Origin: Sphingobacteriales bacterium 39-19
GTDB lineage: Bacteria > Bacteroidota > Bacteroidia > Chitinophagales > Chitinophagaceae
Reading direction: 5' to 3'
Assembly: GCA_001898465.1 (NCBI GenBank)
Contig: MKTX01000003.1
Span: forward strand, 1-64,000
DNA length: 64,000 nt
Position 1 is the stretch's first letter, and each line of letters starts with the position of its first letter. A model generated the notes under the pieces. That model had not been told where the DNA came from. It saw nothing but the letters and a program-made list of their open reading frames with translations, and searched no databases. Below are positions 35,729 through 44,321 of this stretch, piece by piece. Position numbers and translations under genes: made by a program.

Positions 35729-37225
35729 ATGGCAAATCTTACTTCAGAACAAAATCAAAGAGCCGTTTTAAGTCTTACTGCTTTATGGGGTTTAGTAGAA
35801 TCCGGCCTGGGCGGTTTTTTATTTGCCTTAAAGATTCCTTTAACGGGTTTACTTGTGGGCGGTTTTGCCATTATCATTATTATTTTATTGGCAAGTTTTA
35901 GTAAAGATCCAGCACAGCAAATTATAAAAAGCACACTATTGGTGTTATTGATAAAAGGGATGGTAAGCCCGCACGCACCCATAACAGCATACCTGGCTGT
36001 AAGTTTCCAGGGTTTTACCGGGGCCCTGTTTTTTTATTTGCTGCCCAATCGGGCAATGGCCGCTATATTGCTTGGTTTCTTTGCTATGGCCGAAAGCGCT
36101 TTACAAAAGATATTGCTGTTAACAATTGTATTTGGTCGTTCACTCTGGCTTGCGGTGAATACTTTCTTTGAAACACTGATGAAGGATTTTAACGGGTCTG
36201 CCCATTTTAGCTGGTATATTATTACACTGTATGTTTTATTGCATGCCTTGTGGGGAATATTCCTGGGTGCCTGGGCGGTAAGTTTGCCGGCAAAATTAAA
36301 TTTTAGAAAGGAGGGTGTAATTGCGGCGTATCGCCAGTTTACACCGGGATCACAGGAAATGGTATTTGGGAAACCCAACAAAAGGAAGCGTTTTGTTTTT
36401 TTAATATCGATCCTGGTTTTTGTAGGGTTTGTAATTTTATTTATGAAACCGGGAAAAGGTACTCCTACTACCCTTATTTATTTTATAGCCCGGGCTGCTG
36501 CTATGCTGGGGCTCTTATTTTTGGTTTTGCGGCCCCTTGTTTTATTTATATTTAAAAGATTTTTAAATAAAACTTCTCAGCAAAATAAAGAACAGGTTGC
36601 CACTCTTTTATTTCAAATGGAGGGCCTTAAAAAATATATTTTACCGGCCTGGCAAATGACGGCAAAAAAGAACCCGCTCGCCCGGCTATTTTTATTTATC
36701 CAAAACTTGCTGATCTTAACTCTGTATTTACCACCATCCCAAATATATATTTTTAGCAGCCCGGTGCGAACGGGTAAAACTACCGGGCTTCAGCAATGGA
36801 TAAAAAATAGGGAACAGGTAGCCGGGATTCTTACCCCCGATGTAGAGGGAAAGAGAATGTTATATGATATTGGCTCTAAAAAGTTTACTTTGCTGCAAGT
36901 AGATAATGATTTTCCGGGAGCTAAAATATCCATTGGAAGATTCATTTTTTCGGCTGATGTGATACAGCAGGCCCGTCAAATTTTGATGAATGCTTCCGGT
37001 AAAGAAGAGTGGTTAATTATAGATGAAGTAGGTAAGCTGGAAGTATATCAAAACGCCGGGCTGGAACCGGCTATTTCTGCCATTATTGAAAAATATAGAT
37101 TAAATAGTGGTTTTGGAAAACTGTTGCTGGTCATCCGGAAGGAGATTTTACCCGATGCTATAAAAAAGTATAACTTGCAGGCATCCATTGTATTAGAAGA
37201 TTTATCTGTCTTAAGTGCCGGGTAG
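35729..37225 (+). CDS. Fusion of a polytopic membrane domain and a THEP1-type NTPase
   Basis: 498 aa. Residues about 12-180 hold five or six hydrophobic helices with Gly-rich turns (VESGLGGFLFALKIPLTGLL, AVSFQGFTGALFFYLLP), reminiscent of ECF-type substrate-binding membrane subunits. Two or three more helices lie at 222-280. Residues 338-498 are a P-loop NTPase of the THEP1 (NTPase_1) family: FSSPVRTGKTTG with Lys350/Thr351, then EEWLIIDEVGKLE with Asp432-Glu433 as Walker B. THEP1 enzymes hydrolyse NTPs in vitro but have no firm role. The fusion suggests that nucleotide binding drives or senses membrane transport. It is not linked to known transporter genes here. Confidence 0.8.
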   Translation: MANLTSEQNQRAVLSLTALWGLVESGLGGFLFALKIPLTGLLVGGFAIIIIILLASFSKDPAQQIIKSTLLVLLIKGMVSPHAPITAYLAVSFQGFTGALFFYLLPNRAMAAILLGFFAMAESALQKILLLTIVFGRSLWLAVNTFFETLMKDFNGSAHFSWYIITLYVLLHALWGIFLGAWAVSLPAKLNFRKEGVIAAYRQFTPGSQEMVFGKPNKRKRFVFLISILVFVGFVILFMKPGKGTPTTLIYFIARAAAMLGLLFLVLRPLVLFIFKRFLNKTSQQNKEQVATLLFQMEGLKKYILPAWQMTAKKNPLARLFLFIQNLLILTLYLPPSQIYIFSSPVRTGKTTGLQQWIKNREQVAGILTPDVEGKRMLYDIGSKKFTLLQVDNDFPGAKISIGRFIFSADVIQQARQILMNASGKEEWLIIDEVGKLEVYQNAGLEPAISAIIEKYRLNSGFGKLLLVIRKEILPDAIKKYNLQASIVLEDLSVLSAG

Positions 37226-37287
37226 CCTTCATGTATTAAGAAAAGTATTTTTTTTAATAATGATAGCGTAAATACGGGATAATCACT

Positions 37288-37295
37288 TACCTTTG
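37288..37295 (+). promoter_or_regulatory. Candidate -7 box for rpmI-rplT
   Basis: TACCTTTG matches TAnnTTTG; transcription from about 37301 would give a 100-base leader that starts at the first leader hairpin. Confidence 0.5.
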
Positions 37296-37300
37296 CGACC

Positions 37301-37378
37301 CGAAAAGAAAAATATTCTTTTCGTATCATTTCCCACAAGGCCCAAAAAGTTCCCGTCTGTTCGGGACGCCAGCAGGGA
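37301..37378 (+). promoter_or_regulatory. Structured leader of rpmI-rplT
   Basis: Hairpin 1: CGAAAAGAA (37301-37309) with TTCTTTTCG (37315-37323), perfect 9 bp. Hairpin 2 is nested: TCCC (37331-37334) with GGGA (37375-37378), GGC (37339-37341) with GCC (37368-37370), and TCCCG (37351-37355) with CGGGA (37362-37366), with purine-rich internal loops. In other phyla L20 binds such leaders and represses its own operon, so autoregulation by L20 is likely by analogy. It is not a recognised Rfam family by eye. Confidence 0.55.
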
Positions 37379-37399
37379 GTAACGATAACAAGTTATATA

Positions 37400-37597
37400 A
37401 TGCCAAAGGTTAAAACCAACAGTAGCGCCAAGAAGCGCTTTAAAGTTACAGGTGGAGGTAAAATCACTTTCCAAAAAGCTTTTAAACGCCATATTCTCAC
37501 AAAAAAATCTACAAAACGTAAACGCCATATGCGTAAACCCGGTGTGGTTGCAGATGCCAATCTTCATTTTGTAAAACGTTTATTGGGGATGAAATAG
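37400..37597 (+). CDS. rpmI: Ribosomal protein L35
   Basis: 65 aa, standard L35: [19 protein letters not shown] start, [16 protein letters not shown] centre, highly basic. Part of the large ribosomal subunit. L20 follows 39 bases later. The usual upstream partner infC (IF3) is not here; the gene upstream is the membrane-THEP1 fusion. Confidence 0.98.
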   Translation: MPKVKTNSSAKKRFKVTGGGKITFQKAFKRHILTKKSTKRKRHMRKPGVVADANLHFVKRLLGMK

Positions 37598-37636
37598 TCC
37601 ACAAAAGCACAACTTTAACTTTAAAAACATTAAGAT

Positions 37637-37981
37637 ATGCCACGTTCAGTAAATGCAGTAGCCAGCAGGGCCCGCCGCAAAAGAATATTAAAAGCTGCCA
37701 AAGGATATTATGGTAAGCGTAAAAACGTATATACCGTTGCTAAAAATGTAATGGAAAAAGGCTTAACATATAGTTATGTAGGCCGTAAAATCAAAAAAAG
37801 AGATTATCGTACATTATGGATTGCCCGTATCAATGCAGCTGTAAGGGCAGAAGGCCTTACGTACAGCGAGTTTATCCATAAATTAAATAGTAAGAATATA
37901 AGCCTAAACCGTAAGGTATTGGCTGATCTTGCCATGAATGAACCAGAAGCTTTTAAAAGCCTGGTTGATTCAGTAAAATAG
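37637..37981 (+). CDS. rplT: Ribosomal protein L20
   Basis: 114 aa, full length. It opens [19 protein letters not shown] and contains [17 protein letters not shown] and [16 protein letters not shown], all standard. L20 binds 23S rRNA early in 50S assembly and is the usual translational repressor of rpmI-rplT. It is followed by an intrinsic terminator. Confidence 0.98.
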   Translation: MPRSVNAVASRARRKRILKAAKGYYGKRKNVYTVAKNVMEKGLTYSYVGRKIKKRDYRTLWIARINAAVRAEGLTYSEFIHKLNSKNISLNRKVLADLAMNEPEAFKSLVDSVK

Positions 37982-38000
37982 ATTTACCCAAACCAACTGA

Positions 38001-38033
38001 AAAAAACCGCTTTGATTTTCAAGGCGGTTTTTT
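38001..38033 (+). terminator. Terminator after rplT
   Basis: AAAAAACCGC (38001-38010) pairs with GCGGTTTTTT (38024-38033) around a T-rich loop. Confidence 0.85.
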
Positions 38034-38044
38034 ATTTTAAATGA

Positions 38045-38052
38045 TATATTTG
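38045..38052 (+). promoter_or_regulatory. Candidate -7 box for arginine decarboxylase
   Basis: TATATTTG matches TAnnTTTG, 43 bases ahead of the ATG at 38096. Confidence 0.4.
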
Positions 38053-38095
38053 CTTCCACAAATTTTTAGTTCATTCATTACACAGGTAATCAGGC

Positions 38096-39520
38096 ATGAA
38101 TAATACATACAATGATCTTGTACAACAGACATTTAATTTTCCCCAGGAAGATTTTAAAGTAAAAGATGAATATCTGCAATATAATAATCTTGATTTAAAA
38201 GCATTAATAGATAAATATGGTACTCCATTAAAGCTTTCGTACCTGCCCAAAATAAGTATGCAAATACAAAAGGCGAAGCGCATGTTTGCATCGGCTATAA
38301 AAAAGCATAAATACGAAGGTGATTATCATTATTGCTATTGTACCAAGAGTTCACATTTTAGTTTTGTATTAGAGGAGGCATTAAAAAATGACATTCACCT
38401 GGAAACTTCTTATGCCTACGATATTGAGATCATCAATGCCCTTTACAAGCGGCGTAAAATAAATAAAGAAACTTATATTATTTGTAATGGCTTCAAACAA
38501 AAAAACTATACCAGCCGTATTGCCAGGCTTATTAATACCGGTTTCAAAAATGTAATACCCATACTGGATAATAAGGAAGAGCTGGCCATGTACAAACGAA
38601 GCATACGTTCTAAGGAGCCTTTTAAACTCGGTATTCGCATTGCAGCAGAAGAAGAACCTTCTTTTCCCTTTTATACATCCAGGCTGGGCATTAAAGCCAA
38701 AGATGTATTGGAATATTATGTAGATGAAATAGAAGGCAATGAGGATCGTTTTCAACTTAAAATGCTGCATATTTTTTTAAATAAAGGGATTAAAGATGAT
38801 CTTTACTACTGGTCAGAATTACAGAAAAGCATTAACCTGTATTGCCAGTTAAAGAAAATATGCCCGGAATTGGATTCCATCAATATTGGCGGTGGGTTTC
38901 CCATTAAACATTCACTGGCATTTAATTACGATTACCAGTTTATGGTAAATGAGATTGTAAGCAATATTAAAAAAGCATGCCGTAAAGCCAAAGTGCCCAT
39001 GCCTCATATTTTTACCGAGTTTGGCAGCTATACCGTAGGGGAAAGTATGGCTCATATATACAGCGTAATAGGAGAAAAAATGCAAAATGACAGGGAAACC
39101 TGGTATATGATAGATTCTTCTTTTATCACCACATTGCCAGATACATGGGGTATTGGTGAAAAATTCCTGATGTTACCCATAAATAAATGGGCTAATGATT
39201 ACCAGCGGGTAGTACTGGGCGGCATTACCTGCGATGGCCATGATTATTACGATTCTGAAGAACATATCAATGAAGTGTTTTTACCCAAAATAAAAAATAC
39301 GGATGGGGCAGAGGAGAGTAATAAAGAACCGCTTTATGTGGGTTTCTTCCATACGGGTGCCTACCAGGATCAAATAAGTGGATACGGGGGCATTAAACAC
39401 TGCCTTATCCCTTCGCCAAAACATGTAATTGTGAGTTACGATAAAAATGGTAAGCTTACCGATTGGCTGTATGCAAAACAGCAAACGGCACAAAGTATGC
39501 TTAAAATCCTGGGCTATTAA
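38096..39520 (+). CDS. Arginine decarboxylase, short Bacteroidota type
   Basis: 474-aa PLP enzyme of the alanine-racemase-fold (group IV) decarboxylases. The PLP Lys is Lys84 in YCYCTKSSH; INIGGGFPIKHS binds phosphate; FTEFGSYTVGESMAHIY and GGITCDGHDYYD (Cys and Asp for substrate) are also clear. It is shorter than the ~630-aa SpeA enzymes of E. coli. It should convert arginine to agmatine in polyamine synthesis; a carboxynorspermidine-type activity is the main alternative. Cyanophycin breakdown elsewhere in this window would supply arginine. It stands alone with its own promoter. Confidence 0.85.
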   Translation: MNNTYNDLVQQTFNFPQEDFKVKDEYLQYNNLDLKALIDKYGTPLKLSYLPKISMQIQKAKRMFASAIKKHKYEGDYHYCYCTKSSHFSFVLEEALKNDIHLETSYAYDIEIINALYKRRKINKETYIICNGFKQKNYTSRIARLINTGFKNVIPILDNKEELAMYKRSIRSKEPFKLGIRIAAEEEPSFPFYTSRLGIKAKDVLEYYVDEIEGNEDRFQLKMLHIFLNKGIKDDLYYWSELQKSINLYCQLKKICPELDSINIGGGFPIKHSLAFNYDYQFMVNEIVSNIKKACRKAKVPMPHIFTEFGSYTVGESMAHIYSVIGEKMQNDRETWYMIDSSFITTLPDTWGIGEKFLMLPINKWANDYQRVVLGGITCDGHDYYDSEEHINEVFLPKIKNTDGAEESNKEPLYVGFFHTGAYQDQISGYGGIKHCLIPSPKHVIVSYDKNGKLTDWLYAKQQTAQSMLKILGY

Positions 39521-39526
39521 TATAGG

Positions 39527-39814
39527 TTATCGTTTTTGAAAATCCTTATTTTCAAACATGCCTTTATGATACAAATAGTATTTTCCGTCTTTTTTGTTTT
39601 TCCAATACCGCTTGCCTTCCAGGTCGTAGTATAACCTGCCTTCTGCTGATTTTCGGGCAGCATTATCATTTACCGTTATTACTTTGGGAACCGGAGTTTT
39701 TATGGGTTTTACCACTGCCGGCTTTGCAGGTTCTTCGGTTTTGGCAGGAACTGTTTTTTTGCCGCAGCTTACCAATAAGATACCCATTAAAATTACCGGG
39801 ATATATTTAATCAT
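39527..39814 (-). CDS. Small lipoprotein
   Basis: 95 aa. Signal and lipobox MIKYIPVILMGILLVSC (Cys17), then a Pro/Lys/Ala/Val-rich linker (residues 22-48) and a basic, Tyr-rich C-terminal segment (LYYDLEGKRYWKNKKDGKYY). The layout is of a short envelope lipoprotein with an extended spacer and a charged end that could bind peptidoglycan or LPS. No family is recognised. It converges with arginine decarboxylase and ends six bases from that gene's stop. Confidence 0.7.
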   Translation of the reverse strand: MIKYIPVILMGILLVSCGKKTVPAKTEEPAKPAVVKPIKTPVPKVITVNDNAARKSAEGRLYYDLEGKRYWKNKKDGKYYLYHKGMFENKDFQKR

Positions 39815-39952
39815 TTTTATACAGGATGTTTATCTTGTTTTAAACAAGAACTTTACCAAGATTTTAAAATTGTGTATTAATTTAAAAGATTCCCGGGATT
39901 TGAGATTGAATGTATTAATTTCGTGGCCAGTTTTTTTAATATCAACTCCAGT

Positions 39953-40456
39953 ATGCAGCCCACTAACTTAAGATCGTTTAAACGCAAACTCTCTTATCAT
40001 CGTAAAACTTTTCGTCGTTTTTTAAATAAAACAGAAAAAACAACAGTAAGAGGTATTGATAAACTTACCCCGGAAATTGAAAAAGAAGTTTGGCAGGAAG
40101 TAGATTGCCTGAGCTGTGCCAATTGTTGTAAAAAAATGACACCCACTTTTACGGATAAAGATTTAAAAAGAATATCTGCTCATTTTAATCAAACCCCGGA
40201 AGCATTTAAAAAGCAATGGCTGGAGAAAGATAAAAATAAAGATTGGGTGAATAAGTTACAACCCTGCCAGTTCTTGAATGTAAAAGACAATAAGTGCAGC
40301 ATTTATGAAATTCGCCCTGCCGATTGTGCCGGTTTCCCCCATCTGTCAAAAAAACGCTGGAAAGAATACGCCCACGTACACAAGCAAAATATTGATTATT
40401 GCCCTGCTACGTATAGCATGGTAGAAAAAATGATAGCCCGCTTGCCACAGGTTTAA
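39953..40456 (+). CDS. YkgJ-type Cys-cluster protein (zinc/iron chelating)
   Basis: 167 aa. It carries the YkgJ Cys pattern: CLSCANCCKKM, then PCQFL, KCSIYE and CAGFPH, which together can chelate Zn or Fe. Family members are thought to be iron-sulfur or zinc proteins of unknown role. I use the ATG at 39953; a GTG at 39923 could add ten residues. It ends exactly at the stop of the convergent YraN gene. Confidence 0.85.
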   Translation: MQPTNLRSFKRKLSYHRKTFRRFLNKTEKTTVRGIDKLTPEIEKEVWQEVDCLSCANCCKKMTPTFTDKDLKRISAHFNQTPEAFKKQWLEKDKNKDWVNKLQPCQFLNVKDNKCSIYEIRPADCAGFPHLSKKRWKEYAHVHKQNIDYCPATYSMVEKMIARLPQV

Positions 40457-40813
40457 TTAAACATATACATCTTCTATTAAAAAATAACCAGGATTGTTTT
40501 GATCCAGTAGGGTTATTGCCAATACATCAAATTGTTTGCGGTCAGGCGTTTCGTTTATTTGGCAATATGCTTCTGCAGCATTCATCAGGTTCAGTATCTT
40601 TTTTTTACTTACCGATTCTTCGGGATGCCCAAAACGAAGGCTGCGCCTGCATTTTACTTCTATAAAATGAAGCACCCGGTCTTTTTCTGCAATGATATCT
40701 ATTTCCCAATGGCCAGACCTCCAGTTTGTATGCAAAATTGTATAGCCCCGGTTTAAGAAATATTCGGTGGCGAGGGTTTCGCCCAATTTGCCGGTATGGT
40801 TATGTTTAGCCAT
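40457..40813 (-). CDS. YraN/UPF0102 family endonuclease-like protein
   Basis: 118 aa, typical. The restriction-endonuclease-like core is clear: HNHTGKLGETLATEYFLNRGY, then EIDIIAEKDRVLHFIEVKCR with the Glu-Asp-EVK catalytic triad. Widely conserved, but its substrate is unknown; a role in DNA or RNA processing is assumed from the fold. It is followed by no space before the YkgJ stop. Confidence 0.9.
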   Translation of the reverse strand: MAKHNHTGKLGETLATEYFLNRGYTILHTNWRSGHWEIDIIAEKDRVLHFIEVKCRRSLRFGHPEESVSKKKILNLMNAAEAYCQINETPDRKQFDVLAITLLDQNNPGYFLIEDVYV

Positions 40814-40886
40814 CTGTTTAAAGTTACGGTATCGGAAAAAAATAACGCTTAAAAAGGAGCAGTAAGTCGCAAACTAAATTATTGCT

Positions 40887-40894
40887 TATTTTTG
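40887..40894 (+). promoter_or_regulatory. Candidate -7 box for the DUF6580-like gene
   Basis: TATTTTTG matches TAnnTTTG, 14 bases before the ATG at 40909. Confidence 0.4.
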
Positions 40895-40908
40895 CTGAAA
40901 CTTTGAAG

Positions 40909-41457
40909 ATGATGAAAAAATTTAATTCTCTTTTTTGGATAGCCGTAATTATGATATTTATTGCTGCCTTGTTACGCCTGGTAATATACCCGGCAAACTT
41001 TAGCCCGGTAATAGCCATGGCCTTATTTGCAGGCGCTGTAATTAAAGATAAAAAATATGCACTCGCATTGCCTTTATTTGCCATGTTTATTTCTGACTTA
41101 GGTTTTGAAATCTCGGGCATGGGCCTTGGCTTCTGGGGATGGGGACAATTGATTGGATATGGCATCCTGGCTATCATTGTTCTTGGCGGATCAGCGATTA
41201 AAAAAATATCCGTCTTTTCGGTACTGGGATTTGCAATGGGTTCATCGCTTTTATTTTATTTGTTAAGTAACGCTTCTGTATGGTTATTTGATAGCTATGG
41301 CATGTATGCACGTAATTGGGCCGGCTTTAAGCAATGCATGATTGCGGGGGTTCCTTTTATTAGAAATACAATGGCAGCTACTGTTCTGTTTAGCGCCGTA
41401 TTATTTGGTTCTTACTATTTATACAGCCGTTCGGCCCATGCGAAAGTAATTGCTTAA
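40909..41457 (+). CDS. DUF6580-like membrane protein
   Basis: 182 aa with about five hydrophobic segments and a conserved-looking NFSPVIAMALFAGA stretch and ISDLGFEISGMGLGFWGWGQL. The pattern is that of DUF6580 membrane proteins of Bacteroidota, some of which neighbour vitamin transport genes. Function unknown. The start at 40909 (ATGATG) is preferred over an upstream in-frame ATG at 40882. A terminator follows. Confidence 0.7.
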   Translation: MMKKFNSLFWIAVIMIFIAALLRLVIYPANFSPVIAMALFAGAVIKDKKYALALPLFAMFISDLGFEISGMGLGFWGWGQLIGYGILAIIVLGGSAIKKISVFSVLGFAMGSSLLFYLLSNASVWLFDSYGMYARNWAGFKQCMIAGVPFIRNTMAATVLFSAVLFGSYYLYSRSAHAKVIA

Positions 41458-41475
41458 TTGAATTTATTATATTAT

Positions 41476-41512
41476 AAAAAATCCCCGGTATTTAATTTCC
41501 GGGGATTTTTTT
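41476..41512. terminator. Bidirectional terminator between the DUF6580-like gene and topA
   Basis: AAAAAATCCCCGG (41476-41488) pairs with CCGGGGATTTTTTT (41499-41512) around TATTTAATTT. Both strands end in T. Confidence 0.88.
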
Positions 41513-41526
41513 GTACCTGCGTTTTT

Positions 41527-44124
41527 TTATTTTTTAGCCGGTTTCTTTTTGGGAGCTGCTTTTTTAGCCGCTGCTTTTTTGGTTGCCGGTTTCTTTTTGG
41601 TTGCTGCTTTTTTAGGTGCTTTTTTGTCGAAAGCTTTTGGGTCCTGTGCCAATACCATTTTTTTAATTTCGTCTGCAGTAATTGAAGCCAGTTCTTCGGG
41701 GCTATATTTTTTACCTTCTTTATTTTGCGTGATCTTATACATTTTCTTACCCAGCCTGATGAACGGGCCCCATCTGCCGTTTTCAATAGCAAGTTTTTCT
41801 TCGGGCCATTGTTGAATGTAGCGATTGGCTTCCTTTTCAATTTTCTTTTGTATCAGGGTATCACAATCGCTTTGGGTAAGGTTTTCAAAATTATAAGCAC
41901 GGGGAATATTAATAAACATATCATTCCATTTTATGAAAGGGCCAAATCTTCCTTTACCTTTGGTTATGGGTTTTTCATTATAATAACCAATGGGGGCATC
42001 TTCTGCCTGCTTGGCTTCAATAATCTCTATGGCTCTTTGCAGATCCACATCCGTAGGTTCTTCTCCTTTGGGGATAGAAATAAATTGTTCGCCCCATTTT
42101 ACATAGGGGCCAAAACGGCCGATATTCACAGATATTTCCTGCTCCTGGTAGGTACCTAATTGTAAGGGAAGTTTAAAAAGTTCCATGGCCTCGTCCAGGC
42201 TTATGGTTTCAATACTTTGCCCGGCTTTTAAACGGGCATATTTTGGTTTTTCCTCATCCGATTGAAGGCCGATCTGCACCATCGGGCCATACCGGCCCAT
42301 GCGGGCAATTACGGGTTTCCCTTCGGCATTGCCGAGAGATCGTTCTCCTACTGCCCGTTCTGCCGTTTCCAGGGTATGTTCTACACCCGTATGAAAAGGA
42401 CCGTAAAAGTCGCCAACCATCTTATTCCATTTCATTTTACCATCCGCTATTTCATCAAAATCTTTTTCTATTTCTGCAGTAAAGGAATAATCCATTACAT
42501 TGGTAAAATGCTGGTTTAAAAAATCTGTTACTACCAGGCCAAGGTCAGTTGGAAAAAGTTTTGATTTTTCTGCCCCGGTATTTTCTGTTTCTGTGGCTTT
42601 TTGTATGGTATCGTTTTTTAATAAAAGTACCCGGTATTTTCTTTGTATGGCCTCCTTATCTTTTTTTACCACATAGTTTCTTTTTATGATGGTAGAAATG
42701 GTAGGGGCATAGGTACTGGGTCTTCCAATACCCAGTTCTTCTAATTTTTTTACCAGGGATGCTTCTGTGTAGCGGGCACCGGGGCGTGTAAATTTTTCTG
42801 TAGCCATTAATTGTATAAAGCCCAGTTTTTGCCCGGGTTTTAAATCGGGTAAGCGGCTCTCTTGTTCGTCCCCGGTATCTTCATCATCGGTACTTTCTAA
42901 ATAAACTTTTAAGAAACCGTCAAATTTTAATACTTCCCCGGTAGCGGTGAGATCTGCGGGTTGCTCTTGTTTTGCATGAATTTGAATTTTAGCAATTGTT
43001 TTTTCAAATTCAGCATCGCTCATTTGCGAAGCAATTGTACGCTTCCATATCAGTTCGTATAACCGGCTTAATTCTGGATCATCTATATGGTGGTTATCAA
43101 TATAAGTAGGCCTGATGGCTTCATGTGCTTCCTGGGCGCTCTCGTTTTTATTTTTGTAACGGCGTTCTTTTACGTAGTTATTGCCATAGCTTTTTATAAT
43201 TTCCTGTTTTATTCCCTGCATGGCAGTGTCACTCAGGTTTACACTATCGGTACGCATATAAGTGATCTTTCCACTCTCGTACAATTTTTGGGCAATCATC
43301 ATGGTTTTGCTTACACCATATCCTAATTTACGGCTGGCTTCCTGCTGCAGGGTGCTGGTGGTAAAAGGGGCTGCCGGGCTTCGTTTACCCGGTTTCACCT
43401 GGATGTCTCTTACGGAATAGGCAGCGCCAATACAAGATTGTAAAAACTTTTCTGCATCTGCTTCCTGGTTGTATTTTTCACCTTCGGCTTTAAAGGATAC
43501 TTCTTTTTGGTTTAAATCGGTAGCGGCAAATAAGCCTTCTATTTTAAAACTACTGGTACTTTTAAATGTATTTATTTCCCTTTCTTTTTCTACAATGAGT
43601 TTTACGGCCACACTTTGAACCCGGCCGGCACTCAGTCCGCCTTGCATACCAATTTTACGCCATAATACCGGGCTTAATTCAAAGCCTACAATACGATCTA
43701 CTACCCTGCGTGCCTGTTGTGCATCTACCAGGTTCATATCTATTGTACGGGGGTTTTGCACTGCTTTTTGTATAGCCGGTTTGGTAATTTCGTGAAATAC
43801 GATTCTTTTGGTAGTAGCCGGGTTTAGCTTTAATACTTCTGCCAAATGCCAGCTAATACTTTCTCCCTCCCTGTCTTCATCCGATGCCAGCCATACTTCA
43901 TCTGCCTTCTTAGCCAGTGATTTAAGTTCCTGTACTACTTTTTGTTTTTCGGGAGGTACTATATACGTGGGGGCAAAATTGTTTTCAATATTTATGCCCA
44001 TATCATTTTTCTCTAAATCCCTGATATGGCCAAAACAACTTTTTACCTCAAAATCTTTCCCGAGGATTGCACCAATGGTTTTTGCTTTCGCAGGGCTTTC
44101 AACGATCAATAAATTTTTTGCCAT
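41527..44124 (-). CDS. topA: DNA topoisomerase I
   Basis: 865 aa. Relaxes negative supercoils. Toprim domain first (LIVESPAKAKTI with Glu9, then SDEDREGE), then the gate domains with active Tyr289 in ITYMRTDS. In place of the E. coli zinc fingers, the C-terminal third shows four GRFGP-type repeats (for example GRYGPMVQIG, GRFGPYVKWG, GRFGPFIKWN, GRWGPFIRLG). The last ~45 residues are almost pure Lys/Ala/Pro (KKAATKKKPATKKAAAKKAA), likely a DNA-binding tail. It is the only gene between the terminator and the alpha/beta hydrolase. Confidence 0.97.
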   Translation of the reverse strand: MAKNLLIVESPAKAKTIGAILGKDFEVKSCFGHIRDLEKNDMGINIENNFAPTYIVPPEKQKVVQELKSLAKKADEVWLASDEDREGESISWHLAEVLKLNPATTKRIVFHEITKPAIQKAVQNPRTIDMNLVDAQQARRVVDRIVGFELSPVLWRKIGMQGGLSAGRVQSVAVKLIVEKEREINTFKSTSSFKIEGLFAATDLNQKEVSFKAEGEKYNQEADAEKFLQSCIGAAYSVRDIQVKPGKRSPAAPFTTSTLQQEASRKLGYGVSKTMMIAQKLYESGKITYMRTDSVNLSDTAMQGIKQEIIKSYGNNYVKERRYKNKNESAQEAHEAIRPTYIDNHHIDDPELSRLYELIWKRTIASQMSDAEFEKTIAKIQIHAKQEQPADLTATGEVLKFDGFLKVYLESTDDEDTGDEQESRLPDLKPGQKLGFIQLMATEKFTRPGARYTEASLVKKLEELGIGRPSTYAPTISTIIKRNYVVKKDKEAIQRKYRVLLLKNDTIQKATETENTGAEKSKLFPTDLGLVVTDFLNQHFTNVMDYSFTAEIEKDFDEIADGKMKWNKMVGDFYGPFHTGVEHTLETAERAVGERSLGNAEGKPVIARMGRYGPMVQIGLQSDEEKPKYARLKAGQSIETISLDEAMELFKLPLQLGTYQEQEISVNIGRFGPYVKWGEQFISIPKGEEPTDVDLQRAIEIIEAKQAEDAPIGYYNEKPITKGKGRFGPFIKWNDMFINIPRAYNFENLTQSDCDTLIQKKIEKEANRYIQQWPEEKLAIENGRWGPFIRLGKKMYKITQNKEGKKYSPEELASITADEIKKMVLAQDPKAFDKKAPKKAATKKKPATKKAAAKKAAPKKKPAKK

Positions 44125-44321
44125 AATCCTTTTATTATTCTCTACTTATTTTATTCTTTTTTTATATGACAAAGGATGCCAAAAAAAAGAATAAGATTTC
44201 TGCAATATTAGTTTAAAATTAAAAAATCAAAATTTTCATTGCCTTTTTATGGCTTGATCGGCTTTTTATGGTGTTAATCAACTCCAGATTAAAATGAGGC
44301 AAATTAAAAACCACCGGGGCG

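Noticed and set aside
41527-44124. Several long plus-strand frames inside topA
   Set aside because: They are antisense shadows of a gene with clear family motifs; their products are low-complexity or unlike known proteins.
44258-44295. Near-repeat GCCTTTTTATGG / GGCTTTTTATGG upstream of topA
   Set aside because: Only two short copies in an AT-rich gap; no clear function, probably chance.
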